In this document: positions 33,300 through 44,865 of the stretch, in pieces
Layout of the letters: each line of letters starts with the position of its first letter
Numbering within the stretch: position 1 is the stretch's first letter
Origin: Papaver somniferum
Taxonomy: Eukaryota > Streptophyta > Magnoliopsida > Ranunculales > Papaveraceae
Assembly: GCF_003573695.1 (NCBI RefSeq)
Contig: NC_039358.1
Coordinates: 233,195,560 to 233,259,559 of the forward strand
Direction of reading: 5' to 3'
DNA: 64,000 nt
Notes under the pieces: model-generated
What the model was told of the DNA's origin: nothing
What the model saw: only the letters and a program-made list of their open reading frames with translations
Databases searched by the model: none
Position numbers and translations under genes: made by a program

Positions 33300-33805
33300 T
33301 TTAAACTCGTTTCTCACCCACACACCTGAAATTACCAAAATCAGCAGAAATCGTTTTCACACACAAACAACAGGAAAAACCTCTGGCTACTGATCTATTC
33401 ATCATATATGCCCACTGTTATGAACATGAGTTCCAGAAATATTTATTTCGTTCGACCGGAAGACTTTAAAATGTGGCTCTTTTCTTGTGGAAGGAGTCAT
33501 GGGAACCGGGAAAGCATCCAACGGCAACTAAGTTGTTTACACGCATAAAACTTAATGAGAAGACTAGTTCGCTATTTGTTGAGTCCAAAGAACACACCTT
33601 TGAGTCCGAGACTATAAAAGATCATGCAACATTACTAAGAACACAACATGATTTATAGGGCGAGGTCAAAGCAGACTATATTCTAGTGTTAATGATACAA
33701 TCCAAACATGTATTGCACTTGGCAACCATGATGCTGCAACGAACGTGAGATCACAATCTAAGGTTTCTGCAAAAAGATGGTATTGGCTCAAAGCATTTTC
33801 CTGGG
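33300..33805. other. Unassigned sequence
   Basis: A 61-codon plus-strand frame at 33473-33658 has no recognised family features. No repeat or RNA gene was seen. Confidence 0.35.
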
Positions 33806-34345
33806 GAGGAATCATTAGGCTTACAGACTTGTCCCAAGCATTATCTTCATCCATGGGAAGATTTGATTCTCAGTAAGAGTGAGCACTTTATGTTGATCTT
33901 GCACATTATGGATACAAGATTTAAATAATGTTATCAACAGCTTTACCTTGTTGAATTCACTTGTTCCTTTAAATGCAACCGAGAGCCTGAGAAATCTACA
34001 AAATTGGGCACATGCCCGACTCAATCAATATTTGTGTTATCTAAAACATGAAAATCACAAATATTGATCGAGTCAATTAATATTTGTGATTTTCGTGTTT
34101 TTGATAACACAAATATTGATCGAGTCGAAAATGTGCCAAATTTGGTAGATTTCACAAGGCTCTCGGTTGGATGTTGTAGTTAAGGAAACAAATGAATTCA
34201 ATTAGGGAACGCTATTGATAACATTATTTAAATCTTTTATCCAAAATGTGCAAGATCAACTTAAAATGCCAACTCTTATTGAGAATCATTAGGCTTACGT
34301 ACTTGTCCCAAGCGTTATCTGCCCATGGATGAAGATTACCAAAGG
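33806..34345. repeat. Large foldback with duplicated gene end
   Basis: 33864-34075 and 34080-34288 are inverted copies of each other (for example gttgatcttgcacat near 33892 and its complement near 34258), with a centre rich in alternating 'aaatattgatcgagtc' and 'cacaaatatt' words. Outside the foldback a ~50-bp segment of the neighbouring secreted-protein gene occurs twice in the same orientation: 33806-33860 and 34285-34345 (both encode NAWDK.VSLMI on the minus strand). The right arm contains the end of the pseudogene. Confidence 0.75.
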
Positions 34346-34645
34346 CAGGAATGTTTTGATCATCAAGAAAGTATATGATCTTATCCCAACAAGACTTGGT
34401 AGCTTGTACCAATTCTTGGCAGTATGCATAGCCTCCTTCGTTTGGCATAGTATAAGTTTTTGCACAAAAACTCCACACGGTCTTGAAATGCTACATTGTT
34501 TTGGAAATGGATCAACACTTGGCACTTCAGCGGCAGAATTAGTATAGTTATCCATGTCCTTCAAACCACTTACACCCATAATCACCCATGCACAAACAAC
34601 AACAGAAAGGGCAACAATCAACCGAACATAAACAAACTTCGCCAT
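34224..34645 (-). pseudogene. Small secreted Cys-containing protein, frameshifted
   Basis: The start MAKFVYVRLIVALSVVVCAW gives a clear signal peptide (the upstream in-frame ATG at 34732 adds only a basic leader and is less likely). The mature part reads VDPFPKQCSISRPCG, then the frame slips at a T5/A5-rich spot near 34470. Continuing in the next frame gives YCQELVQATKSCWDKI and HPWADNAWDKYVSLMI to a stop at 34224. The C...C...YC...SCW pattern and the size recall prolamin-like/ECA1-type secreted plant peptides, but that is only a resemblance. The break could be a one-base sequencing error; if so, the gene may be intact. A TATA-like gcttaaatagg lies near 34712. Confidence 0.5.
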
Positions 34646-34732
34646 ATTTATCTTTCTTGTACTCTTAAATATTTTTTTTCTAGGTTGGTGTAGAAATGGA
34701 TCCCTGTTCTTCCTATTTAAGCAAAAACTCAT

Positions 34733-35639
34733 AAAAGAGAGATACTAGCTAGTCTAAAACTGTCTTTTCTTACTTTACCACCTTAATTGCTTAAAACGTT
34801 TTTGATGTGCATGTCTCATATTTAGCTTGTTTACCCGAACTTAAATTAATTATCGACGTTTCATTCCCTAAAACATAACCAAAACACTGAATTCTTTTTA
34901 AAAAACTTAAGACAATGAATTACTAGGACTTCCTCTATGTAAAACGGGTGGCATCCTCGTTTTTCTTTAGTGAAGTCATTCATTTTGAATCTCTTCCGAA
35001 ACATAATGTGCAGTCTATGTCAACTTCACTGTACTAAAGCTCAGACTCTACACCATTTCTGGAAACACCACATGTACTAAAGCCCATTTCTCTAGTACGA
35101 TGAATTAGCAATAAATTGTCGAAAGATCAGTAAAATTCTTCACGACTCAGATTTCTGAATACATTCCAGGATGCGAAAAAACAAAAAGTGGAATTTTGGG
35201 AGGCAAAAATGGCCTAGTTGGACCACTTGAACAAGAATTCAATCAAAAATTGGTAAACTTGTAGCAGATTGACCAAGAAAAACCACCAACCCTTAATGAT
35301 ATTCACAATTGGTGCATCTTTAATTTCCACTAGTTGATAAATATGCGTGATAAAAGTAACTTTGGGGACTTAATAACTTTCAGCAACCATGAAAGGGAGA
35401 ACAGATCGGCATCAATATAATTCTTTGTGATTCAAAGTATTAATTGCAAAATCTTGACAATTACTTTGGTATTTGTTATTAGATAGATCTATGGACCTGA
35501 CAAAGGAGTTTATAGTGTAAACGGAAAATCCTTTTGTCGAACTCACATCACTTGGTTGAAAAGATTTAATACCAAAAAGATTTGTTGTTCCTTTACTGTT
35601 TAAAATACGAACCAAAAGAATTGTTCCAAGTACGTGACT
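34733..35639. other. Non-coding stretch
   Basis: 5' flank of the minus-strand secreted-protein pseudogene, then AT-rich sequence. The bases near 35325-35410 resemble the left edge of the window. The minus frame at 35412-35615 has no recognised motif. Confidence 0.4.
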
Positions 35640-36125
35640 TATTTACAAGTCGGAGGCGTGGGAATACAGACGGAACTAGGTGAACTATAGTTTTAGTTGC
35701 ATGGTCTCAACTATACGAAGTTGGTTTGATTTTGTATAGCGGTTTAATCCTGAGAGTATTTAATTCTGGACAAGGTCCCAGGGTTTTTATGTATTTGCGG
35801 TTTCCTCGTTAACAAAATCTTGGTATGTCTCTTACTTTTGTATTTCCGCAATTATAATTGTTTTTATTATAATTAGAAGTAAAATACACAAACGTTAGTT
35901 CCTATTTAATTATATTAATCCTACTGTGTTTGGTCAAGTCCGAATCTCTTATCAAGTAAACATACTTCGTTGTTGTATTGTCTCGATCTCGTATCCATAG
36001 ACGATCACACGAAGAGTGATCCGATTAGTTGTACTGTCTCGACTCAGTCCTTAGACAATCACTTTCGGATAAAGGACTTATGGGTGGAAAAGTTTTAGAT
36101 TGAGGTATATTTGGGTACCCTCGTC
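35640..36125 (+). repeat. Probable LTR or element-end fragment, unclassified
   Basis: The text ctcgttaacaaaatcttggt..., with paired 'ctgtctcga' / 'cgatctcg' words and 'atccgattagtt', reads like repetitive retrotransposon end sequence and stops where the LINE endonuclease fragment begins. No reading frame and no second copy were found in the window. Confidence 0.3.
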
Positions 36126-37090
36126 TATTCATTTTCCATTCCACTTAGAGTTAACTAAAGCTCTATCTAACCTTTGTTCTATGTTTTCAGTGTCACCATT
36201 GTGATTATTCCAAGTAAAAGTGTAGCATGTATCCCAGGTCCATTAGATCACATTTATTTATTAGATTATTAAAAACTCTTGCCTAATTTTTTTTGAAAGG
36301 AATTCTACTGTTTTTTTCTTCTTCATGAAGAACTACATTTAGGTCCCCAGTTACTATGCATGGTTTATCCATAGTGGCTGCCATATCTTTTATGATTTTC
36401 AAGATTTCAGTTTCAATTTTCTGTAGGGACTCGCATAAAAGCATGTAAGAATCCAGTTATTATCATTTAAATGATTCGTGACAGTTGCATTAATGTGATT
36501 ATTAGCATAGTCATTTATCTGGATATTAACATTATTAGCATAGTCATTTATCTGGATATTAACATTATTTTTCCATATGAGACATAATCCTCCTATTTTT
36601 CCTCTTGGAGTTACAAGATGGTAGTTATTGACATTTACTTGTGCATTGCTATGTTCTGTAGTCTCGTTTCTGATAAAAATAAAATGTCAGGGTTTTCCTT
36701 ATTGAGTGCGTCTAGCAGACTATTTCTAGTTTCAGTTCTTGCTAAACCCTGACAATTCCATGCTATCATATTTATAAACTCCCAAAAATAGGAGATCACA
36801 GGATATCTAAATTCAACTAGCACAATATTTGTATAAGTTTCACATTGCAATCTTAACGTATCTGCTAGTTTTCTGTCATGATAATAAGCAAGGATAAGAC
36901 AATACTTGATGTGTTCCTCATTATTGCATTCAATAGTTAGAACACAAGAGTCAAAATCTGTGTGAAGGTAGACAATATATTTATTGGGTTTACTGACGAC
37001 ATCTCTAAATTTACTAGGCAACAATATGGGGTTTAGGTTTACCTCTTTGTATCTTAACAAGCCTTTCAATGGATGTAATCGAAACAAATC
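36126..37090 (-). pseudogene. LINE (L1-type) endonuclease fragment
   Basis: On the minus strand a frame starting at 36769 reads MIAWNCQGLARTETRNSLL and then NPDILFLSETRL, the start of an APE-type LINE endonuclease. After a stop near 36635 other frames continue: HLVTPRGKIGGLCLIWKN, CIVTGDLNVVLHEEE with the GD.N catalytic block, and TWNNHNG...RLDRALVNSKW, the usual last motif of the domain. A 33-bp tandem duplication interrupts it (36500-36570). The same open frame extends upstream to 37087 without recognised homology. There is no reverse transcriptase: the fragment ends near 36126. Confidence 0.8.
36500..36570. repeat. Two-copy 33-bp tandem duplication
   Basis: attagcatagtcatttatct plus ggatattaacatt occurs twice in a row inside the LINE endonuclease fragment. 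Confidence 0.9.
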
Positions 37091-38149
37091 ACCAGCATGG
37101 TTAGATTCTGAATCTATCTTCTCATCCCTTGATAGGTGTACCTTAGTTTTGGTCAGCTGACTGGTTTATGTAGTTCCTTGAATCTCTGGTTTTCTCAGCA
37201 GTTTTCTTTCTTTTTCCAGTTGTAGAAAATTGTACCTGGGGTCATACGAGAATGCAATAGCCTTGAGAGAGATTTTAATTGTCCGTTGCAGAATTTAAAG
37301 AAATTCATAGTTCAGCTAAGAGATAAAAAGAGAATGAACAAAAGAAAACTTTCAATGGATATTAGCTAATGAATCAACACAGCAGCTAGGAATGATTCTT
37401 GATTTAATTCAAAAAAAAAAAATCAGAAACGAACAAAAATTCAGAAATAAAATTAGAAGCAAAAAGATGAGCAATTAGAGAGAAACGAGGATCTAGTTAG
37501 AGGAAATCGCAAAACAACTCAGAATTCAACTTTTTGTAAGGTAAGTCTTACTAAATTAATTTCCAAAGGAAGGCAAATTTTAAGAAATTAAATTTGAAGC
37601 AAGTATTAAAAATTGATAATCTAAGAAAAAGAAAGTAGAGAAGAAGATAAGAGAGGAAATCTTCTGATTTTTTGATTCTGAATTATGAAGGTAGCAGGAC
37701 CTAAAACTTCTTTGAATCCCAAAACTAAAGAAGGGGTCTTTTGAGTCTGAATCTTCTGTAACTTGGGTCTTTTGATTTTTTTTGATTTATGTCTTCTGAA
37801 TTTAGTGTCTTCTGTAACTTGATTCTTCTGTGTCAATTGTAACTTAGGGTTTGAAGTCTTTTTTAACTTTAGGTCTTAGAAACAGTTGCTGGATTGAATC
37901 ACGAGGAAAGAATATCATTGAAACAGTCATTTGGGCCAATATATCTAATAGGGGTTTTGGTTAAAAAGACATAAGAATGTACTAATGGTGGTTATAATTT
38001 CCACCGTCGTCTGGCTGGATTTGGGCGTTTGCAGACTAAACTAGGGACTAAACAGTGGTGGTTACTTTTAATATTTTAATGGTCATGATTACTTTAAATT
38101 TGGATTTTAAAGTCTACGAACTTGGTTTCAAAATATTGAAGCAGATACC
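37091..38149. other. Non-coding stretch
   Basis: AT-rich. 37620-37870 has many loose 'cttctg.aac' words (tcttctgtaacttg, tcttctgaattta), a short simple-type repeat that also creates a spurious minus-strand frame. No gene is seen. Confidence 0.45.
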
Positions 38150-38312
38150 CATTAAATACCTGGAACCGGTGGGTACCCGGTTAGTTAATTGGGTCTGATT
38201 TTGGGTCCACAAATTTAGGAATTAGACCCGAAAAAATTAAGATCTGAAACTGGTAAAAACTATCGGGTCCAATTAATATGATACCCGGATACCCGGACCC
38301 ACTGACATCCCT
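38150..38312. mobile_element. hAT-like end fragment
   Basis: Repeated 'gggtacccggttag', 'atacccggatacccggaccc' words end in actgacatccctgg, the complement of a cagggatgtcagt-type hAT terminus. A matching left end was not found, so only one terminus is supported. Confidence 0.4.
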
Positions 38313-39639
38313 GGTCACGTAGAAGTGTTTTTGGGGGTGGCGAAAAGTCGCCTAGGAGAGAGAATGGGAGTGGAATCGGGAGGTCAATGGTCCCCTAGAA
38401 CAGTCTTAGATGATTTATCTACACGTGTATGGTTATGATTGGTCAATTCAATTCATGTGCTACTTCATACGTGGTCCCTCCTTTGTGGTCCGGCTATAGA
38501 TTTATCCGCCGTGAGTCTCACGGAGAAAATGATTAGGTCCTCCTTTTGTCAGAGTGTGGATACGCGGAAGCGACGTAATTTTAATTTTCTCATGGATTTT
38601 TCGTGTCCGTTCAGACCAACGTCGACCGTATTTATGAGAACCGCCTATACCAAGTTTCGAAAAACATCATTAACTGCCTATAAACAGTCTCATATTACCG
38701 ACTCTACATGTACGGGACATGTTGCTAACTGTAAAAGTCCCGAGAAAAAAAAACAACTTTTTCCCGATATGTATGAATTAAATTCGACCGGCAGTCTTGA
38801 TCGTACTCATGTTTAAGCTAGCTACTATAGCTATAACCACCTGTTACTCCTAGTCCTTGAGTTAACTCTCCATCACCTATCCTCATTTCCATCATGCAAC
38901 CAAGGTGGTTTCGGCGGTTTCAAGAAAAAATGACACTTTCACTTATTTACTTTCTGATTTAAAAGGAAAAATTTGATTAAAAATAGCATTGTGTCACCAC
39001 AAAAGTGACACAAGATAGCACAAAATTATATGGAAGATAGCACAAAAATCATACTTTCATTTTTACTAAAACAAAAAGTGTGAACAAGAAATTCACACTC
39101 CCCATTTGCCTAAGAGATCCGCTACTGCATTCCCCTCTCTATATATATGTGGGAATACCTAAACTAAATTGTGGATAAGATTTTTTTTTTTTTTTTTTAT
39201 TATTTCATACTTAAGCTTAACTTGAGTTTGTGATAGTTTTTTTTACCCAAAATTGGTCAATTAACCCAATGACGATAATTCCTGGGTTAAAAATGCATGT
39301 GAAATTTGATACTGTTTAAATGGACGAGAATGTAAAAATAGTTAGGGTGTAGACAGTTTCATCCAACACATTCTCAAATACTTTTTCTTATTTTTAATTT
39401 ATATCAGGATGCATCCAGTTTCACCCTTGTTATTTTTTAAGTTTAAGCCAGGATGAATTGATTCATTCTTGTTATTTTTTTGGTGTACATTTCACCCGTA
39501 CTAATTTTTACTCGTCCATTCGAATCATGTTTTAAAAATATTTGGACAATTGACCCAATTTCTTGTTTTTTTAATATTTAAATAATTTTTCAAATAATAT
39601 TCTCCATTGTCTAAAATATATTGGCTCCTTTATTTTTAC
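38313..39639. other. Non-coding stretch
   Basis: A 125-codon plus frame (38439-38816) has no recognised features. A T homopolymer (~20) lies at 39181-39199. AT-rich and otherwise featureless. Confidence 0.4.
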
Positions 39640-39890
39640 GAGAAAATTTTTGATGGGGGCGAAATCCGAAGGGGGCATGGGGGACAAATGATATGTTGAC
39701 ATGTGTCTTTGATTTCCATGAATTCTGTTTCCAAAAATACCAATAACAATTAAGAAAACAAGTTTTCTATCCAAAAATACATTTCTTTTATATTTTTGGA
39801 AACAGAATTCATGGGAATCAAAAACACGTGTCAACATATCATTTGTCTCCCATGCCCCCTTCCGATTTCGCCCCCATCAAAAAAATTCTC
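39640..39890. mobile_element. Mutator-type MITE, 251 bp, upstream of the receptor kinase
   Basis: Terminal inverted repeats of about 100 bp: 39640 reads gagaaaatttttgatggggg and the complement of the right end reads gagaatttttttgatggggg, continuing alike through 'ggacaaatgatatgttgacac' and 'gaattctgtttccaaaaata'. A perfect 9-bp target duplication, tatttttac, lies at 39631-39639 and 39891-39899. Long TIRs with a 9-bp duplication identify a MULE-derived foldback. It has no coding capacity and inserted about 460 bp upstream of the kinase start codon. Confidence 0.92.
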
Positions 39891-40273
39891 TATTTTTACT
39901 GTCTTTTCCAAAATTTTAGGTTAAGATAATTTCAAATTTTTTGAAAAATTATTTTGTGGGGAACCAGTATTTTGATGTGTTAACGCATTTTCGGGTTTTC
40001 TTATACATTTCAACCATAATTATGCAACTTGCCATTTTACAGCAAATCTGTCAGGAAAAGAAAAAAAGAAAAGAAAGAAAAAAGAAAAAAAATGAGGGAA
40101 TACAACCACAATTAACTTCGTCGCTTCCTTGGTAGGCAGCCGCCACATTTGTCCAATAGTTAATGCTCACAGAGACTTCAAAGTCTCTCCTCAGAGTCAT
40201 CAATCACGAAGACTTCATAGTCTCCCTTCATTGTATTTCTGGACGCTCATAGAACACTCCTTTTGGGCACAAT

Positions 40274-40280
40274 TATATAA
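40274..40280 (+). promoter_or_regulatory. Candidate TATA box of the receptor kinase
   Basis: A tatataa word about 75 bp before the ATG is a suitable position for a plant TATA box with a short 5' leader. The assignment rests on sequence and distance only. Confidence 0.5.
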
Positions 40281-40350
40281 CCCAGATAATTGAGAACATG
40301 ATAGTATATCTTTTTCAATTTCTTTTAAAACTCTTGAATCTATACATGCT

Positions 40351-43300
40351 ATGGATATGAAGTTATTACCACAGCATCAGAATTCTTTCAACCTCAGTAC
40401 CACACTATTCCTATTATGCAACATTACTCTCATCGTTTCTTATATATCCATGAGCCTTGCTGATGACAACAGATCAAGTGACGGGCTGGCATTACTTGCT
40501 TTCAAAAATGAAATAACTCAAGATCCACTCGGAGTACTGAGGTCATGGAACAACATCAACAAATCTCTTCATTTCTGCGAATGGAGAGGTGTGACATGCA
40601 GTCGTCGTCATCATAGTAGAGTTACCATGATTGATCTTCGGTCACAAAAATTAGTAGGTTCCATATCTCCTCATATCGGAAACCTTAGCTTTCTTAAGGT
40701 TCTCTACCTCCATAACAACAATTTAAATGGGAAAATCCCACAACAAATAGGTCGTCTTTTTCGATTGACACAATTGGTTCTTACAAATAATTCCTTGGGA
40801 GGAGAAATTCCGCACAATATTTCTCGTTGTTCCAAACTCAGATACATTAGTTTATCTGGCAACAATCTTTCCGGAAGCATTCCAACTTGGTTAGGCTCCT
40901 TACCTAATCTCCAAATGATATGGATGTCTTATAATAATCTTTCGGGAGAGATCCCAGCTTCATTAGGTAACCTTTCATCAACTCTTACTACTCTTGCTCT
41001 TTTTTATAACAATTTGGAGGGAAGAATCCCAAACTCTCTAAGTCGATTAACAAACTTGAAGTTACTGGCTCTAGATGCGAATGGGTTAACAGGTACTGTC
41101 CCTTCTTCACTCTACAATATCTCATCATTTGAAGAGTTTTCATTGATGAATAATCAACTCCATGGTAGTATTCCTTTTGATATTGGTTCCACACTTCCAA
41201 ATCTAATCTATTTTTCACTTTCCGGAAATTATTTCACCGGAAACATTCCAAGTTCATTGTCCAATATGTCGAGACTTATACATCTTCAGTTGCAAATCAA
41301 TAACTTGGTTGGTTCGGTACCTTATAACCTTGGCAACTTATTAAGTCTTCGAAATTTAAATTTAGATAGAAATAAACTTGGAAGTGGACAAGCGAATGAT
41401 CTAAACTTCGTCAATTCTCTGGTCAATTGTACCAATTTGAGGATTATATGTCTAGGAATCAATAATTTTGGAGGTGTCTTACCTAACTCAATAGCCAATC
41501 TCACAACAAATCTTGTTGAACTAGACCTCAGTGAGAATCAGATATATGGAAGTATTCCTCTAGGCATTCAAAATCTTCAAGGTTTAACGAAGCTAATCTT
41601 GTATTCAAACCGATTGACAGGAAGTATTCCTCCTGGCATTGGGCTCCTACAAAACTTGGGATTATTAGCTTTGCGTAGTAACGAACTATCTGGTCCCATC
41701 CCCTTTTCATTTGGTAACTTAACACGATTGATTCGACTCTATCTAAATGAAAATAGCTTAACAGGTTTAGTTCCATCAAGTCTTGAAAATTGTAAGTTTT
41801 TGCAGGTCGTGCACCTGCAAACCAATAGACTAAGTGGTAGTATACCCAAACAATTTTTTGAACTTCCTTCTTTATCAATTAGTCTAGCCTTGAGTGATAA
41901 CTTATTTACTGGTGAACTTCCTACGGAAGTTGGTAAGTTAAAAGACCTTGGGAAGCTGTACCTTCAAAGAAACAGATTATCTGGGGACATCCCAAGTACC
42001 ATAGGCGAGTGTTTAAGCTTAACAAAATTAGGATTGGATGGTAACTTCTTCCAGGGAAACATCCCTTCAGCTATTACTTCCTTGAAAGGTCTTGAAAGCT
42101 TAGGTCTTTCCCACAATAATTTGTCTGGTATAATTCCCAAGGGCCTTGAGAATCTAACGACGCTCAGTGAATTAGATTTATCATATAATAATTTGGAAGG
42201 AGCGGTGCCAAAACAAGGAGTTTTCAGGAATGCAAGTAAATTTTCAGTTAGAAGGAATGGTAAGCTTTGTGGTGGTATACCTGTCTTGAAGTTGCCGGAT
42301 TGCTCTGCAGGATTATATCCAACTAGTAAGAAGCAAAAAGACAAGAAATCAATGCCTGCTAAAGTTATTATTATCATCATAGTTGTGGTTTTGTTTTTAG
42401 CTTTCATTGTGATTTTTCTCACTATTTACTGGACAAAGCTGTCGAAAACCAAACTGCCTTCAACTGCTTTAGACACAGGTATAAGGTTCAAAGGTGTTTC
42501 TTACAATGAGCTTCTTAAAGCTACCAATGGATTCAACGAATTCACCAACTTGCTTGGTGCCGGAAGTTTTGGTTCTGTGTATAAGGGAACTTTTTCACAA
42601 GATGAATCGAAACCTGTTGCAGTGAAGGTTCTAAACCTGCAACAAAAGGGTGCAACTAAGAGTTTCATGGCTGAATGTGATGCTCTGAGGAAAATTAGAC
42701 ATAGAAATTTACTCAAGATTGTAACTTGTTGTTCGAGTATTGATTTTCAAGGTAATCCTTTCAAAGCTCTAGTTTTCGAGTTCATGGCTAACGGGAGTTT
42801 AGAGAATTGGTTGCACCCAGCCGCAAGTGATCCAAACAACAACAATCAGTTACCATTGAAGAATTTGAACCTGGAAAGAAGATTGAGCATTGCAGTTGAT
42901 GTTGCTTCTGCATTAAATTATCTTCACCATGATTCTCAATCACCCATTGTGCATTGTGATCTGAAGCCAAGCAACGTCCTCCTAGATGATGATTTAACTG
43001 CCCATGTGGGTGATTTTGGCTTGGCTAAATTCCTAATCAGTCCCTCCAGTAATTCTAGACAGCTGAATCAACAAGATGCAAGCTCAATTGCGATAAAAGG
43101 ATCCATTGGTTATGTTTCTCCAGGTAAGAAAAGAAAATGCAGACTTAATTAGTTATGTTATCTATAGATCAGTTAGAAGTAGTTTGATCTTAATTAATGT
43201 CTAATCTTACCTTTGGTTTGAACAGAATATGGAATGGGCGGTGAAGTGTCTACACAAGGTGATGTGTACAGTTATGGGATTCTTTTGCTAGAGATGTTGA

Positions 43301-43587
43301 CAGGAAAGAGACCAACTAATGACATGTTTAAGGATGGTCTAAACATTCATAGCTTCTGTAAGATGCATGTATTGCCAGAGAACGTTGTGGAGATAATCGA
43401 TTCGCGTTTAGGAGTTCACCCTGATGATAATGCAAGTGATCCGATGAGAAATATCTTAGCTTCCATGATTCAGATTGGTGTCAAATGTTCTTCGGAGTTA
43501 CCTTCAGATAGAAGCAGCATGAATGAGGTTGTTGTGGATGTTCAAGCAGTTAAGAATCAGTTTATGGTGTTGCAATGTAATCAATAA
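40351..43587 (+). CDS. LRR receptor-like kinase, subfamily XII (Xa21/EFR-like)
   Basis: Two exons, 40351-43123 and 43226-43587, with a GT-AG intron (43124-43225) that restores SP|EYGMGGEVST in the kinase domain, where family members such as Xa21 also have one. The spliced product is about 1,044 residues. Order: signal peptide (1-38), LRRNT (DGLALLAFKNEITQDP, then FCEWRGVTC), about 21 extracellular LRRs, transmembrane helix (~671-694), juxtamembrane segment, kinase. Kinase residues: GAGSFGSV (736-743), Lys759, HCD at 868-870, DFG at 888. HCD in place of HRD makes it a non-RD kinase, typical of pattern-recognition receptors. No stop or shift was seen. It probably acts at the plasma membrane; the ligand cannot be inferred. 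It is the only intact-looking gene in the window. Confidence 0.95.
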
Positions 43588-43848
43588 GTAGAACTCCTTT
43601 CATAATCCACGTAGTCCTATAATAATAATTAATCTGTATTTGCGGGCTATTTTCACATGTATTTAATTTGTGTTCTGTCCATCATATCTTGGTTGATTAC
43701 TCTTTCCTAATAAATTGTTCGAGTTCCCTTCTTCGTATCTTACAAGATGGTTCAGCAACTTAGTATTCTATATGTACATAATTGAAGGAAGATTGAAGGA
43801 TAAAACTATCTGTACAGATCTAATTATTCAATTCCTACTACTTATATG
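43588..43848. other. 3' flank of the receptor kinase
   Basis: AT-rich, with candidate polyadenylation words such as aataataattaat near 43620 and taataaat near 43708. It ends at the Tat-2 insertion, so part of the kinase 3' region may be retrotransposon-derived in some transcripts. Confidence 0.5.
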
Positions 43849-44316
43849 TGTGGGTGAAAAATGCCGCACATTCAATAGTCATGTCATGCGAAATAATCAC
43901 TTTAATGACGAGCGAACACGTACAACATATCCAAGATGAAGGACCAGATGATGTCACCTAATCACAACTGGAGTGTAAAGATCAACGCAACAGTAAAGAG
44001 TCCGCGCACCAATATTAAAATCAAGCGAAATTGACGCGTTCCAGATCCGAAAATAAGGGCTTTATTAGTTGTCCTCCACTATGTAAACCCCTATAAAAGG
44101 AGCCAAATGCCTTTGTAGAAGGGAGATCTTTTTGGTGAGCTAGAGAAGATATTTAGGAGAGAGAAAGTTATTTGCTTCCCAAGTTAGGGTTTCTACTCTT
44201 ATATTTTGTACTTGATCTATCTTTTAATAAAATGATTTAGTGTTCTTCCAACTATGATTTGATCTAAGTTCATAGATTCTACCATGGGTGTAGTTGTAGG
44301 ATTTCCTGCAACTACA
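43849..44316 (+). repeat. Tat-2 5' LTR
   Basis: 468 bp, TGTGGGTGAA...CAACTACA. It matches the 3' LTR along its length. A TATA-like cccctataaaagg lies near 44090. The last 27 bp form a near-perfect hairpin (44290-44315). The related Tat-3 LTR shares the layout and the terminal hairpin. Confidence 0.9.
44290..44315 (+). promoter_or_regulatory. Hairpin at the LTR 3' end beside the PBS
   Basis: gtagttgtagga-tt-tcctgcaactac: a 12-bp stem with a 2-base loop, four bases upstream of the PBS. In the element RNA it would sit at the end of U5. The same structure occurs at 53770-53795 and in Tat-3 at 55356-55381; the visible substitutions allow G-U pairing. Confidence 0.7.
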
Positions 44317-44319
44317 TTT

Positions 44320-44336
44320 TGGCGCTAGAATACAGT
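44320..44336 (+). other. Tat-2 primer-binding site
   Basis: tggcgctagaatacagt follows the LTR after three T residues. Its first nine bases match the Tat-1 PBS. Confidence 0.65.
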
Positions 44337-44860
44337 TTGGAGGAGTAAGACTGTGGAGTTCTAGAATAATTATTGATTTTCTTTTCAAACAAAAGTTTGC
44401 TATTGTGTTAGCAGAACTGCGAGAATTTCTAAATTTATAGATCTGTAAAACAAAACCGCAGTTTTAATCCAAGGAAAAACAGTTTTGGTCTATAACAGTT
44501 TTAGATCTTTGAAGGATACTTTTTACTTTAGCAAAGGGAGATATAATTTCAGGAACAAAAAGCGGTGAGACAAGCATTTGCAGGGGAACGTGTATTAGAT
44601 ATCAAGAAGAGCAGGAGAATAACAGGAAGAAGAAGAAGCGAAATTGTTGAATCCGCACAGATAGGCGAAAAAAACAATAATTTTAGGCAAATCCAGACAC
44701 AGATCCAACAGGTATGGAAGGAGAATAACTGCGGAAGCCAAACATGTGCTAAAGTACAAAATGGAAAACCGGAGCATTAAGGATTATCGGAGCAAAAGAA
44801 GGGAACAGGCGTATACAATGCAATCCAATAACAAAAACGTTGGTAAATGATTTTCATGCA
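44337..44860 (+). other. Tat-2 leader with gag largely lost
   Basis: Short frames (44565-44780) are lysine- and arginine-rich but carry no capsid core or zinc knuckle. A Tat element normally has over 1.5 kb of gag here, so most of it is deleted. Confidence 0.5.
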
Positions 44861-44865
44861 GGAAT

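Noticed and set aside
38439..38816. A 125-codon plus frame as a novel gene.
   Set aside because: No recognised motif, no promoter evidence and poor codon regularity. It may be chance.
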